A stretch of 64,000 nucleotides of DNA from Amaranthus tricolor. Lineage: Eukaryota > Streptophyta > Magnoliopsida > Caryophyllales > Amaranthaceae. The translations under genes were made by a program, and so were the position numbers. Below are positions 31,384 through 46,900 of the stretch, piece after piece; the stretch's first letter is position 1; the number at the start of each line of letters is the position of its first letter. The notes under the pieces were generated by a model, which saw nothing but the letters and a program-made list of their open reading frames with translations, did not search any database and was not told where the DNA came from. The stretch lies in NCBI RefSeq assembly GCF_026212465.1, contig NC_080063.1, forward strand, positions 870,501 through 934,500, written 5' to 3'.

Positions 31384-34300
31384 TTGATCCTTGTTCAATA
31401 TTCATTGATCATTGATCCTTGTTCATTCTTCATCGTTCATTCGTCATTGACCATTGATCCTTCTACATTCTTCATCGTTCATTCGTCATTGACCATTAAT
31501 CCTTGTTCATTCTTCATCGTTCATTCTTCATTGACCATTAATCCTTGTTCATTCTTCATCGTTCATTCGTCATTGATCATTGATCCTTGTTCATTCTTCA
31601 TCGTTCATTCGTCATTGATCATTGATCCTTGTTCATTCTTCATCGTTCATTCGTCATTGACCATTAATCCTTGTACATTCTTCATCGTTCATTCTTCATC
31701 GTTCATTCTTCATTGATCATTGATACTTGTTCATTCTTCATCGTTCATTCTTCATTGATCATTGATCCTTGTTCATTCTTCATCTTTCATTCGTCATTGA
31801 CCATTGATCCTTGTTCATTCTTCATCGTTCATTCTTCATTGATCATTGATCCTTGTTCATTCTTCATCGTTCATTCGTCATTGACCATTGATCCTTGTTC
31901 ATTCTTCATCGTTCATTCTTCATTGATCATTGATCCTTGTTCATTCTTCATCGTTCATTAGTCATTGACCATTAATCCTTGTACATTCTTCATCGTTCAT
32001 TCTTCATTGATCATTGATCCTTGTTCATTCTTCATCGTTCATTCTTCATTGATCATTGATCCTTGTTCATTTTTCATCGTTCATTCATCATTGATCATTG
32101 ATCCTTGTTAATTCTTCATCGTTCATTCTTCATTGAGCATTGATCCTTGTTCATTCTTCATCGTTCATTCTTCATTGATCATTGATCCTTGTTCATTCTT
32201 CATCGTTCATTCGTCATTGACCATTGATCCTTGTTCATTATCGTTCATCGTCATTGATCATTGATCCTTGTTCATTCTTCATCGTTCATTCTTCATTGAT
32301 CATTGATCCTTGTTCATTTTTCATCGTTCATTCGTCATTGATCATTGATCCTTGTTCATTCTTCATCGTTCATTCGTCATTGATCATTGATCCTTGTTTA
32401 TTCTTCATCGTTCATTCTTCATTGATCATTGATCCTTGTTCATTCTTCATCGTTCATTCTTCATTGATCATTGATCCTTGTTCATTCTTCATCTTTTATT
32501 CGTCATTGACCATTGATCCTTGTTCATTCTTCATCGTTCATTCTTCATTGATCAGTGATCCTTGTTCATTCTTCATCGTTTATTCTTCATTGATCATTGA
32601 TCCTTGTTCATTCTTCATCGTTCATTCTTCAATGATCATTGATCCTTGTTCATTCTTCATCGTTCATTCTTCATTGATCATTGATCCTTGTTCATTCTTC
32701 ATCGTTCATTCTTCATTGATCATTGATCCTTGTTCATTCTTCATCGTTCATTCGTCATTGACCATTAATCCTTGTTTATTCTTCATCGTTTATTCTTCAT
32801 TGATCATTGATCCTTGTTCATTCTTCATTGTTCATTCGTCATTCATCATTGATCCTTGTACATTCTTCATCGTTCATTCATCATTGATCATTGATCCTTG
32901 TTCATTCTTCTACATTCATTCGTCATTGATCATTGATCCTTGTTCATTATTCATTGATCATTGATCCTTGTTCATTCTTCATCGTTCATTCATCATTGAC
33001 CATTGATCCTTCTACATTCTTCATCGTTCATTCGTCATTGACCATTAATCGTTGTTCATTCTTCATCGTTCATTCTTCATTGACCATTAATGCTTGTTCA
33101 TTCTTCATCGTTCATTCGTCATTGATCATTGATCCTTGTTCATTCTTCATCGTTCATTCGTCATTGATCATTGATCCTTGTTCATTCTTCATCGTTCATT
33201 CGTCATTGACCATTAATCCTTGTACATTCTTCATCGTTCATTCTTCATCGTTCATTCTTTATTGATCATTGATACTTGTTCATTCTTCATCGTTCATTCT
33301 TCATTGATCATTGATCCTTGTTCATTCTTCATCTTTCATTCGTCATTGACCATTGATCCTTGTTCATTCTTCATCGTTCATTCTTCATTGATCATTGATC
33401 CTTGTTCATTCTTCATCGTTCATTCGTCATTGACCATTGATCCTTGTTCATTCTTCATCGTTCATTCTTCATTGATCATTGATCCTTGTTCATTCTTCAT
33501 CGTTCATTCGTCATTGACCATTAATCCTTGTACATTCTTCATCGTTCACTCTTCATTGATCATTGATCCTTGTTCATTCTTCATCGTTCATTCTTCATTG
33601 ATCATTGATCCTTGTTCATTTTTCATCGTTCATTCATCATTGATCATTGTTCCTTGTTCATTCTTCATCGTTCATTCGTCATTGACCATTTATCCTTGTA
33701 CATTCTTCATCGTTCATTCTTCATTGATCATTGATCCTTGTTCATTCTTCATCGTTCATTCTTCATTGATCATTGATCCTTGTTCATTTTTCATCGTTCA
33801 TTCATCATTGATCGTTGATCCTTGTTAATTCTTCATCGTTCATTCTTCATTGAGCATTGATCCTTGTTCATTCTTCATCGTTCATTCGTCATTGATCATT
33901 GATCCTTGTTTATTCTACATCGTTCATTCTTCATTGATCATTGATCCTTCTTCATTCTTCATCGTTCATTCTTCATTGATCATTGATCCTTGTTCATTCT
34001 TCATCTTTTATTCGTCATTGACCATTGATCCTTGTTCATTCTTCATCGTTCATTCTTCATTGATCAGTGATCCTTGTTCATTCTTCATCGTTTATTCTTC
34101 ATTGATCATTGATCCTTGTTCATTCTTCATCGTTCATTCTTCAATGATCATTGATCCTTGTTCATTCTTCATCGTTCATTCTTTATTGATCATTGATCCT
34201 TGTTCATTCTTCATCGTTCATTCTTCATTGATCATTGATCCTTGTTCATTCTTCATCGTTCATTCGTCATTGACCATTAATCCTTGTTCATTCTTCATCG

Positions 34301-36160
34301 TTTATTCTTCATTGATCATTGATCCTTGTTCATTCTTCATTGTTCATTCGTCATTGATCATTTATCCTTGTACATTCTTCATCGTTCATTCATCATTGAT
34401 CATTGATCCTTGTTCATTCTTCTACATTCATTCGTCATTGATCATTGATCCTTGTTCAATATTCATTGATCATTGATCCTTGTTCATTCTTCATCGTTCA
34501 TTCGTCATTGACCATTGATCCTTCTACATTCTTCATCGTTCATTCGTCATTGACCATTAATCCTTGTTCATTCTTCATCGTTCATTCTTCATTGACCATT
34601 AATCCTTGTTCATTCTTCATCGTTCATTCGTCATTGATCATTGATCCTTGTTCATTCTTCATCGTTCATTCGTCATTGATCATTGATCCTTGTTCATTCT
34701 TCATCGTTCATTCGTCATTGACCATTAATCCTTGTACATTCTTCATCGTTCATTCTTCATCGTTCATTCTTCATTGATCATTGATACTTGTTCATTCTTC
34801 ATCGTTCATTCTTCATTGATCATTGATCCTTGTTCATTCTTCATCTTTCATTCGTCATTGACCATTGATCCTTGTTCATTCTTCATCGTTCATTCTTCAT
34901 TGATCATTGATCCTTGTTCATTCTTCATCGTTCATTCGTCATTGACCATTGATCCTTGTTCATTCTTCATCGTTCATTCTTCATTGATCATTGATCCTTG
35001 TTCATTCTTCATCGTTCATTAGTCATTGACCATTAATCCTTGTACATTCTTCATCGTTCATTCTTCATTGATCATTGATCCTTGTTCATTCTTCATCGTT
35101 CATTCTTCATTGATCATTGATCCTTGTTCATTTTTCATCGTTCATTCATCATTGATCATTGATCCTTGTTAATTCTTCATCGTTCATTCTTCATTGAGCA
35201 TTGATCCTTGTTCATTCTTCATCGTTCATTCTTCATTGATCATTGATCCTTGTTCATTCTTCATCGTTCATTCGTCATTGACCATTGATCCTTGTTCATT
35301 ATCGTTCATCGTCATTGATCATTGATCCTTGTTCATTCTTCATCGTTCATTCTTCATTGATCATTGATCCTTGTTCATTTTTCATCGTTCATTCGTCATT
35401 GATCATTGATCCTTGTTCATTCTTCATCGTTCATTCGTCATTGATCATTGATCCTTGTTTATTCTTCATCGTTCATTCTTCATTGATCATTGATCCTTGT
35501 TCATTCTTCATCGTTCATTCTTCATTGATCATTGATCCTTGTTCATTCTTCATGTTTTATTCGTCATTGACCATTGATCCTTGTTCATTCTTCATCGTTC
35601 ATTCTTCATTGATCAGTGATCCTTGTTCATTCTTCATCGTTTATTCTTCATTGATCATTGATCCTTGTTCATTCTTCATCGTTCATTCTTCAATGATCAT
35701 TGATCATTGTTCATTCTTCATCGTTCATTCTTCATTGATCATTGATCCTTGTTCATTCTTCATCGTTCATTCTTCATTGATCATTGATCCTTGTTCATTC
35801 TTCATCGTTCATTCGTCATTGACCATTAATCCTTGTTTATTCTTCATCGTTTATTGTTCATTGATCATTGATCCTTGTTCATTCTTCATTGTTCATTCGT
35901 CATTGATCATTGATCCTTGTACATTCTTCATCGTTCATTCATCATTGATCATTGATCCTTGTTCATTCTTCTACATTCATTCGTCATTGATCATTGATCC
36001 TTGTTCATTATTCATTGATCATTGATCCTTGTTCATTCTTCATCGTTCATTCTTCATTGACCATTAATCCTTGTTCATTCTTCATCGTTCATTCGTCATT
36101 GATCATTGATCCTTGTTCATTCTTCATCGTTCATTCGTCATTGATCATTGATCCTTGTTC
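31384..36160. repeat. Higher-order duplication with 3061-bp offset
   Basis: Landmarks at 31384, 31671 and 32224 recur at 34445, 34732 and 35285. A further overlapping relation with a 4428-bp offset (32933 to 37361, 33850 to 38278) shows that blocks were copied more than once with different boundaries. Confidence 0.75.
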
Positions 36161-39100
36161 ATTCTTCATCGTTCATTCGTCATTGACCATTAATCCTTGT
36201 ACATTCTTCATCGTTCATTCTTTATTGATCATTGATACTTGTTCATTCTTCATCGTTCATTCTTCATTGATCATTGATCCTTGTTCATTCTTCATCTTTC
36301 ATTCGTCATTGACCATTGATCCTTGTTCATTCTTCATCGTTCATTCTTCATTGATCATTGATCCTTGTTCATTCTTCATCGTTCATTCGTCATTGACCAT
36401 TTATCCTTGTTCATTCTTCATCGTTCATTCTTCATTGATCATTGATCCTTGTTCATTCTTCATCGTTCATTCGTCATTGACCATTAATCCTTGTACATTC
36501 TTCATCGTTCACTCTTCATTGATCATTGATCCTTGTTCATTCTTCATCGTTCATTCTTCATTGATCATTGATCCTTGTTCATTTTTCATCGTTCATTCAT
36601 CATTGATCATTGATCCTTGTTCATTCTTCATCGTTCATTCGTCATTGACCATTAATCCTTGTACATTCTTCATCGTTCATTCTTCATCGATCATTGATCC
36701 TTGTTCATTCTTCATCGTTCATTCTTCATTGATCATTGGTCCTTGTTCATTTTTCATCGTTCATTCATCATTGATCGTTGATCCTTGTTAATTCTTCATC
36801 GTTCATTCTTCATTGAGCATTGATCCTTGTTCATTCTTCATCGTTCATTCTTCATTGATCATTGATCCTTGTTCATTCTTCATCGTTCATTCGTCATTGA
36901 CCATTGATCCTTGTTCATTATCGTTCATCGTCATTGATCATTGATCCTTGTTCATTCTTCATCGTTCATTCTTCATTGATCATTGATCCTTGTTCATTAT
37001 TCATCGTTCATTCGTCATTGATCATTGATCCTTGTTCATTCTTCATCGTTCATTCGTCATTGATCATTGATCCTTGTTTATTCTTCATCGTTCATTCTTC
37101 ATTGATCATTGATCCTTGTTCATTCTTCATCGTTCATTCTTCATTGATCATTGATCCTTGTTCATTCTTCATCGTTCATTCGTCATTGACCATTAATCCT
37201 TGTTTATTCTTCATCGTTTATTCTTCATTGATCATTGATCCTTGTTCATTCTTCATTGTTCATTCGTCATTCATCATTGATCCTTATACATTCTTCATCG
37301 TTCATTCATCATTGATCATTGATCCTTGTTCATTCTTCTACATTCATTCGTCATTGATCATTGATCCTTGTTCATTATTCATTGATCATTGATCCTTGTT
37401 CATTCTTCATCGTTCATTCATCATTGACCATTGATCCTTCTACATTCTTCATCGTTCATTCGTCATTGACCATTAATCGTTGTTCATTCTTCATCGTTCA
37501 TTCTTCATTGACCATTAATCCTTGTTCATTCTTCATCGTTCATTCGTCATTGATCATTGATCCTTGTTCATTCTGCATCGTTCATTCGTCATTGATCATT
37601 GATCCTTGTTCATTCTTCATCGTTCATTTCTCATTGACCAGTAATCCTTGTACATTCTTCATCGTTCATTCTTCATCGTTCATTCTTTATTGATCATTGA
37701 TACTTGTTCATTCTTCATCGTTCATTCTTCATTGATCATTGATCCTTGTTCATTCTTCATCTTTCATTCGTCATTGACCATTGATCCTTGTTCATTCTTC
37801 ATCGTTCATTCTTCATTGATCATTGATCCTTGTTCATTCTTCATCGTTCATTCGTCATTGACCATTGATCCTTGTTCATTCTTCATCGTTCATTCTTCAT
37901 TGATCATTGATCCTTGTTCATTCTTCATCGTTCATTCGTCATTGACCATTAATCCTTGTACATTCTTCATCGTTCACTCTTCATTGATCATTGATCCTTG
38001 TTCATTCTTCATCGTTCATTCTTCATTGATCATTGATCCTTGTTCATTTTTCATCGTTCATTCATCATTGATCATTGATCCTTGTTCATTCTTCATCGTT
38101 CATTCGTCATTGACCATTAATCCTTGTACATTCTTCATCGTTCATTCTTCATTGATCATTGATCCTTGTTCATTCTTCATCGTTCATTCTTCATTGATCA
38201 TTGATCCTTGTTCATTTTTCATCGTTCATTCATCATTGATCGTTGATCCTTGTTAATTCTTCATCGTTCATTTTTCATTGAGCATTGATCCTTGTTCATT
38301 CTTCATCGTTCATTCGTCATTGATCATTGATCCTTGTTTATTCTACATCGTTCATTCTTCATTGATCATTGATCCTTGTTCATTCTTCATCGTTCATTCT
38401 TCATTGATCATTGATCCTTGTTCATTCTTCATCTTTTATTCGTCATTGACCATTGATCCTTGTTCATTCTTCATCGTTCATTCTTCATTGATCAGTGATC
38501 CTTGTTCATTCTTCATCGTTTATTCTTCATTGATCATTGATCCTTGTTCATTCTTCATCGTTCATTCTTCAATGATCATTGATCCTTGTTCATTCTTCAT
38601 CGTTCATTCTTTATTGATCATTGATCCTTGTTCATTCTTCATCGTTCATTCTTCATTGATCATTGATCCTTGTTCATTCTTCATCGTTCATTCGTCATTG
38701 ACCATTAATCCTTGTTCATTCTTCATCGTTTATTCTTCATCGTTCATTCATCATTGATCATTGATCCTTGTTCATTCTTCTACATTCATTCGTCATTGAT
38801 CATTGATCCTTGTTCATTATTCATTGATCATTGATCCTTGTTCATTCTTCATCGTTCATTCGTCATTGACCATTGATCCTTCTACATTCTTCATCGTTCA
38901 TTCGTCATTGACCATTAATCCTTGTTCATTCTTCATCGTTCATTCTTCATTGACCATTAATCCTTGTTCATTCTTCATCGTTCATTCGTCATTGATCATT
39001 GATCCTTGTTCATTCTTCATCGTTCATTCGTCATTGATCATTGATCCTTGTTCATTCTTCATCGTTCATTCGTCATTGACCATTAATCCTTGTACATTCT

Positions 39101-42100
39101 TCATCGTTCATTCTTCATCGTTCATTCTTCATTGATCATTGATACTTGTTCATTCTTCATCGTTCATTCTTCATTGATCATTGATCCTTGTTCATTCTTC
39201 ATCTTTCATTCGTCATTGACCATTGATCCTTGTTCATTCTTCATCGTTCATTCTTCATTGATCATTGATCCTTGTTCATTCTTCATCGTTCATTCGTCAT
39301 TGACCATTGATCCTTGTTCATTCTTCATCGTTCATTCTTCATTGATCATTGATCCTGGTTCATTCTTCATCGTTCATTCGTCATTGACCATTAATCCTTG
39401 TACATTCTTCATCGTTCATTCTTCATTGATCATTGATCCTTGTTCATTTTTCATCGTTCATTCTTCATTGATCATTGATCCTTGTTCATTTTTCATCGTT
39501 CATTCATCATTGATCATTGATCCTTGTTAATTCTTCATCGTTCATTCTTCATTGAGCATTGATCCTTGTTCATTCTTCATCGTTCTTTCTTCATTGATCA
39601 TTGATCCTTGTTCATTCTTCATCGTTCATTCGTCATTGACCATTGATCCTTGTTCATTATCGTTCATCGTCATTGATCATTGATCCTTGTTCATTCTTCA
39701 TCGTTCATTCTTCATTGATCATTGATCCTTGTTCATTTTTCATCGTTCATTCGTCATTGATCATTGATCCTTGTTCATTCTTCATCGTTCATTCGTCATT
39801 GATCATTGATCCTTGTTTATTCTTCATCGTTCATTCTTCATTGATCATTGATCCTTGTTCATTCTTCATCGTTCATTCTTCATTGATCAGTGATCCTTGT
39901 TCATTCTTCATCGTTTATTCTTCATTGATCATTGATCCTCGTTCATTCTTCATCGTTCATTCTTCAATGATCATTGATCCTTGTTCATTCTTCATCGTTC
40001 ATTCTTCATTGATCATTGATCCTTGTTCATTCTTCATCGTTCATTCTTCATTGATCATTGATCCTTGTTCATTCTTCATCGTTCATTCGTCATTGACCAT
40101 TAATCCTTGTTCATTCTTCATCGTTTATTCTTCATTGATCATTGATCCTTGTTCATTCTTCATTGTTCATTCGTCATTGATCATTTATCCTTGTACATTC
40201 TTCATCGTTCATTCATCATTGATCATTGATCCTTGTTCATTCTTCTACATTCATTCGTCATTGATCATTGATCCTTGTTCATTATTCATTGATCATTGAT
40301 CCTTGTTCATTCTTCATCGTTCATTCGTCATTGACCATTGATCCTTCTACATTCTTCATCGTTCATTCGTCATTGACCATTAATCCTTGTTCATTCTTCA
40401 TCGTTCATTCTTCATTGACCATTAATCCTTGTTCATTCTTCATCGTTCATTCGTCATTGATCATTGATCCTTGTTCATTCTTCATCGTTCATTCGTCAAT
40501 TATCATTGATCCTTGTTCATTCTTCATCGTTCATTCGTCATTGACCATTAATCCTTGTACATTCTTCATCGTTCATTCTTCATCGTTCATTCTTCATTGA
40601 TCATTGATACTTGTTCATTCTTCATCGTTCATTCTTCATTGATCATTGATCCTTGTTCATTCTTCATCTTTCATTCGTCGTTGACCATTGATCCTTGTTC
40701 ATTCTTCATCGTTCATTCTTCATTGATCATTGATCCTTGTTCATTCTTCATCGTTCATTCATCATTGACCATTGATCCTTGTTCATTCTTCATCGTTCAT
40801 TCTTCATTGATCATTGATCCTTGTTCATTCTTCATCGTTCATTCGTCATTGACCATTAATCCTTGTACATTCTTCATCGTTCATTCTTCATTGATCATTG
40901 ATCCTTGTTCATTCTTCATCGTTCATTCTTCATTGATCATTGATCCTTGTTCATTTTTCATCGTTCATTCATCATTGATCATTGATCCTTGTTAATTCTT
41001 CATCGTTCATTCTTCATTGAGCATTGATCCTTGTTCATTCTTCATCGTTCATTCTTCATTGATCATTGATCCTTGTTCATTCTTCATCGTTCATTCGTCA
41101 TTGACCATTGATCCTTGTTCATTATCGTTCATCGTCATTGATCATTGATCCTTGTTCATTCTTCATCGTTCATTCTTCATTGATCATTGATCCTTGTTCA
41201 TTTTTCATCGTTCATTCGTCATTGATCATTGATCCTTGTTCATTCTTCATCGTTCATTCGTCATTGATCATTGATCCTTGTTTTTTCTTCATCGTTCATT
41301 CTTCATTGATCATTGATCCTTGTTCATTCTTCATCGTTCATTCTTCATTGATCAGTGATCCTTGTTCATTCTTCATCGTTTATTCTTCATTGATCATTGA
41401 TCCTCGTTCATTCTTCATCGTTCATTCTTCAATGATCATTGATCCTTGTTCATTCTTCATCGTTCATTCTTCATTGATCATTGATCCTTGTTCATTCTTC
41501 ATCGTTCATTCGTCATTGACCATTAATCCTTGTTCATTCTTCATCGTTTATTCTTCATTGATCATTGATCCTTGTTCATTCTTCATTGTTCATTCGTCAT
41601 TGATCATTGATCCTTGTACATTCTTCATCGTTCATTCATCATTGATCATTGATCCTTGTTCATTCTTCTACATTCATTCGTCATTGATCATTGATCCTTG
41701 TTCATTATTCATTGATCATTGATCCTTGTTCATTCTTCATCGTTCATTCGTCATTGACCATTGATCCTTCTACATTCTTCATCGTTCATTCGTCATTGAC
41801 CATTAATCCTTGTTCATTCTTCATCGTTCATTCTTCATTGACCATTAATCCTTGTTCATTCTTCATCGTTCATTCGTCATTGATCATTGATCCTTGTTCA
41901 TTCTTCATCGTTCATTCGTCATTGATCATTGATCCTTGTTCATTCTTCATCGTTCATTCGTCATTGACCATTAATCCTTGTACATTCTTCATCGTTCATT
42001 CTTCATTGATCATTGATACTTGTTCATTCTTCATCGTTCATTCTTCATTGATCATTGATCCTTGTTCATTCTTCATCTTTCATTCGTCATTGACCATTGA

Positions 42101-43981
42101 TCCTTGTTCATTCTTCATCGTTCATTCTTCATTGATCATTGATCCTTGTTCATTCTTCATCGTTCATTCGTCATTGACCATTAATCCTTGTACATTCTTC
42201 ATCGTTCATTCTTCATTGATCATTGATCCTTGTTCATTCTTCATCGTTCATTCTTCATTGATCATTGATCCTTGTTCATTTTTCATCGTTCATTCATCAT
42301 TGATCATTGATCCTTGTTAATTCTTCATCGTTCATTCTTCATTGAGCATTGATCCTTGTTCATTCTTCATCGTTCATTCTTCATTGATCATTGATCCTTG
42401 TTCATTTTTCATCGTTCATTCGTCATTGACCATTGATCAATGTTCATTATCGTTCATCGTCATTGATCATTGATCCTTGTTCATTCTTCATCGTTCATTC
42501 TTCATTGATCATTGATCCTTGTTCATTTTTCATCGTTCATTCGTCATTGATCATTGATCCTTGTTCATTCTTCATCGTTCATTCGTCATTGATCATTGAT
42601 CCTTGTTTATTCTTCATCGTTCATTCTTGATTGATCATTGATCCTTGTTCATTCTTCATCGTTCATTCTTCATTGATCATTGATCCTTGTTCATTCTTCA
42701 TCTTTTATTCGTCATTGACCATTGATCCTTGTTCATTCTTCATCGTTCATTCTTCATTGATCAGTGATCCTTGTTCATTCTTCATCGTTTATTCTTCATT
42801 GATCATTGATCCTTGTTCATTCTTCATCGTTCATTCTTCAATGATCATTGATCCTTGTTCATTCTTCATCGTTCATTCTTCATTGATCATTGATCCTTGT
42901 TCATTCTTCATCGTTCATTCTTCATTGATCATTGATCCTTGTTCATTCTTCATCGTTCATTCGTCATTGACCATTAATCCTTGTTCATTCTTCATCGTTT
43001 ATTCTTCATTGATCACTGATCCTTGTTCATTCTTCATTGTTCATTCGTCATTGATCATTGATCCTTGTACATTCTTCATCGTTCATTCATCATTGATCAT
43101 TGATCCTTGTTCATTCTTCTACATTCATTCGTCATTGATCATTGATCCTTGTTCATTATTCATTGATCATTGATCCTTGTTCATTCTTCATCGTTCATTC
43201 GTCATTGACCATTGATCCTTGTACATTCTTCATCGTTCATTCGTCATTGACCATTAATCCTTGTTCATTCTTCATCGTTCATTCTTCATTGACCATTAAT
43301 CCTTGTTCATTCTTCATCGTTCATTCGTCATTGATCATTGATCCTTGTTCATTCTTCATCGTTCATTCGTCAATTATCATTGATCCTTGTTCATTCTTCA
43401 TCGTTCATTCGTCATTGACCATTAATCCTTGTACATTCTTCATCGTTCATTCTTCATCGTTCATTCTTCATTGATCATTGATACTTGTTCATTCTTCATC
43501 GTTCATTCTTCATTGATCATTGATCCTTGTTCATTCTTCATCTTTCATTCGTCATTGACCATTGATCCTTGTTCATTCTTCATCGTTCATTCTTCATTGA
43601 TCATTGATCCTTGTTCATTCTTCATCGTTCATTCATCATTGACCATTGATCCTTGTTCATTCTTCATCGTTCATTCTTCATTGATCATTGATCCTTGTTC
43701 ATTCTTCATCGTTCATTCGTCATTGACCATTAATCCTTGTACATTCTTCATCGTTCATTCTTCATTAATCATTGATCCTTGTTCATTCTTCATCGTTCAT
43801 TCTTCATTGATCATTGATCCTTGTTCATTTTTCATCGTTCATTCATCATTGATCATTGATCCTTGTTAATTCTTCATCGTTCATTCTTCATTGAGCATTG
43901 ATCCTTGTTCATTCTTCATCGTTCATTCTTCATTGATCATTGATCCTTGTTCATTCTTCATCGTTCATTCGTCATTGACCA

Positions 43982-46900
43982 TTGATCCTTGTTCATTATC
44001 GTTCATCGTCATTGATCATTGATCCTTGTTCATTCTTCATCGTTCATTCTTCATTGATCATTGATCCTTGTTCATTTTTCATCGTTCATTCGTCATTGAT
44101 CATTGATCCTTGTTCATTCTTCATCGTTCATTCGTCATTGATCATTGATCCTTGTTTTTTCTTCATCGTTCATTCTTCATTGATCATTGATCCTTGTTCA
44201 TTCTTCATCGTTCATTCTTCATTGATCAGTGATCCTTGTTCATTCTTCATCGTTTATTCTTCATTGATCATTGATCCTCGTTCATTCTTCATCGTTCATT
44301 CTTCAATGATCATTGATCCTTGTTCATTCTTCATCGTTCATTCTTCATTGATCATTGATCCTTGTTCATTCTTCATCGTTCATTCTTCATTGATCATTGA
44401 TCCTTGTTCATTCTTCATCGTTCATTCGTCATTGACCATTAATCCTTGTTCATTCTTCATCGTTTATTCTTCATTGATCATTGATCCTTGTTCATTCTTC
44501 ATTGTTCATTCGTCATTGATCATTGATCCTTGTACATTCTTCATCGTTCATTCATCATTGATCATTGATCCTTGTTCATTCTTCTACATTCATTCGTCAT
44601 TGATCATTGATCCTTGTTCATTATTCATTGATCATTGATCCTTGTTCATTCTTCATCGTTCATTCGTCATTGACCATTGATCCTTCTACATTCTTCATCA
44701 TTCATTCGTCATTGACCATTAATCCTTGTTCATTCTTCATCGTTCATTCTTCATTGACCATTAATCCTTGTTCATTCTTCATCGTTCATTCGTCATTGAT
44801 CATTGATCCTTGTTCATTCTTCATCGTTCATTCGTCATTGATCATTGATCCTTGTTCATTCTTCATCGTTCATTCGTCATTGACCATTAATCCTTGTACA
44901 TTCTTCATCGTTCATTCTTCATTGATCATTGATACTTGTTCATTCTTCATCGTTCATTCTTCATTGATCATTGATCCTTGTTCATTCTTCATCTTTCATT
45001 CGTCATTGACCATTGATCCTTGTTCATTCTTCATCGTTCATTCTTCATTGATCATTGATCCTTGTTCATTCTTCATCGTTCATTCGTCATTGACCATTAA
45101 TCCTTGTACATTCTTCATCGTTCATTCTTCATTGATCATTGATCCTTGTTCATTCTTCATCGTTCATTCTTCATTGATCATTGATCCTTGTTCATTTTTC
45201 ATCGTTCATTCATCATTGATCATTGATCCTTGTTAATTCTTCATCGTTCATTCTTCATTGAGCATTGATCCTTGTTCATTCTTCATCGTTCATTCTTCAT
45301 TGATCATTGATCCTTGTTCATTCTTCATCGTTCATTCGTCATTGACCATTGATCCATGTTCATTATCGTTCATCGTCATTGATCATTGATCCTTGTTCAT
45401 TCTTCATCGTTCATTCTTCATTGATCATTGATCCTTGTTCATTTTTCATCGTTCATTCGTCATTGATCATTGATCCTTGTTCATTCTTCATCGTTCATTC
45501 GTCATTGATCATTGATCCTTGTTTATTCTTCATCGTTCATTCTTGATTGATCATTGATCCTTGTTCATTCTTCATCGTTCATTCTTCATTGATCATTGAT
45601 CCTTGTTCATTCTTCATCTTTTATTCGTCATTGACCATTGATCCTTGTTCATTCTTCATCGTTCATTCTTCATTGATCAGTGATCCTTGTTCATTCTTCA
45701 TCGTTTATTCTTCATTGATCATTGATCCTTGTTCATTCTTCATCGTTCATTCTTCAATGATCATTGATCCTTGTTCATTCTTCATCGTTCATTCTTCATT
45801 GATCATTGATCCTTGTTCATTCTTCATCGTTCATTCTTCATTGATCATTGATCCTTGTTCATTCTTCATCGTTCATTCGTCATTGACCATTAATCCTTGT
45901 TCATTCTTCATCGTTTATTCTTCATTGATCATTGATCCTTGTTCATTCTTCATTGTTCATTCGTCATTGATCATTGATCCTTGTACATTCTTCATCGTTC
46001 ATTCATCATTGATCATTGATCCTTGTTCATTCTTCTACATTCATTCGTCATTGATCATTGATCCTTGTTCATTATTCATTGATCATTGATCCTTGTTCAT
46101 TCTTCATCGTTCATTCGTCATTGACCATTGATCCTTGTACATTCTTCATCGTTCATTCGTCATTGACCATTAATCCTTGTTCATTCTTCATCGTTCATTC
46201 TTCATTGACCATTAATCCTTGTTCATTCTTCATCGTTCATTCGTCATTAACCATTGATCCTTGTACATTCTTCATCGTTCATTCGTCATTGACCATTAAT
46301 CCTTGTTCATTCTTCATCGTTCATTCTTCATTGACCATTAATCCTTGTTCATTCTTCATCGTTCATTCGTCATTAACCATTGATCCTTGTTCATTCTTCA
46401 TCGTTCATTCGTCATTGACCATTAATCCTTGTTCATTCTTCATCGTTCATTCTTCATTGATCAGTGATCCTTGTACATTCTTCATCGTTCATTCTTCATT
46501 GATCATTGATCCTTGTTGATTCTTCATCGTTCATTCGTCATTAATCATTGATCCTTCTTCATTCTTCATCGTTCATTCTTCATTGATCATTGATCCTTGT
46601 TCATTCTTCATCGTTCATTCATCATTGACCATTGATCCTTGTTCATTCTTCATCGTTCATTCTTCATTGATCATTGATCCTTGTTCATTCTTCATCGTTC
46701 ATTCGTCATTGACCATTAATCCTTGTACATTCTTCATCGTTCATTCTTCATTGATCATTGATCCTTGTTCATTCTTCATCGTTCATTCTTCATTGATCAT
46801 TGATCCTTGTTCATTTTTCATCGTTCATTCGTCATTGATCATTGATCCTTGTTCATTATTCATTGATCATTGATCCTTGTTCATTCTTCATCGTTCATTC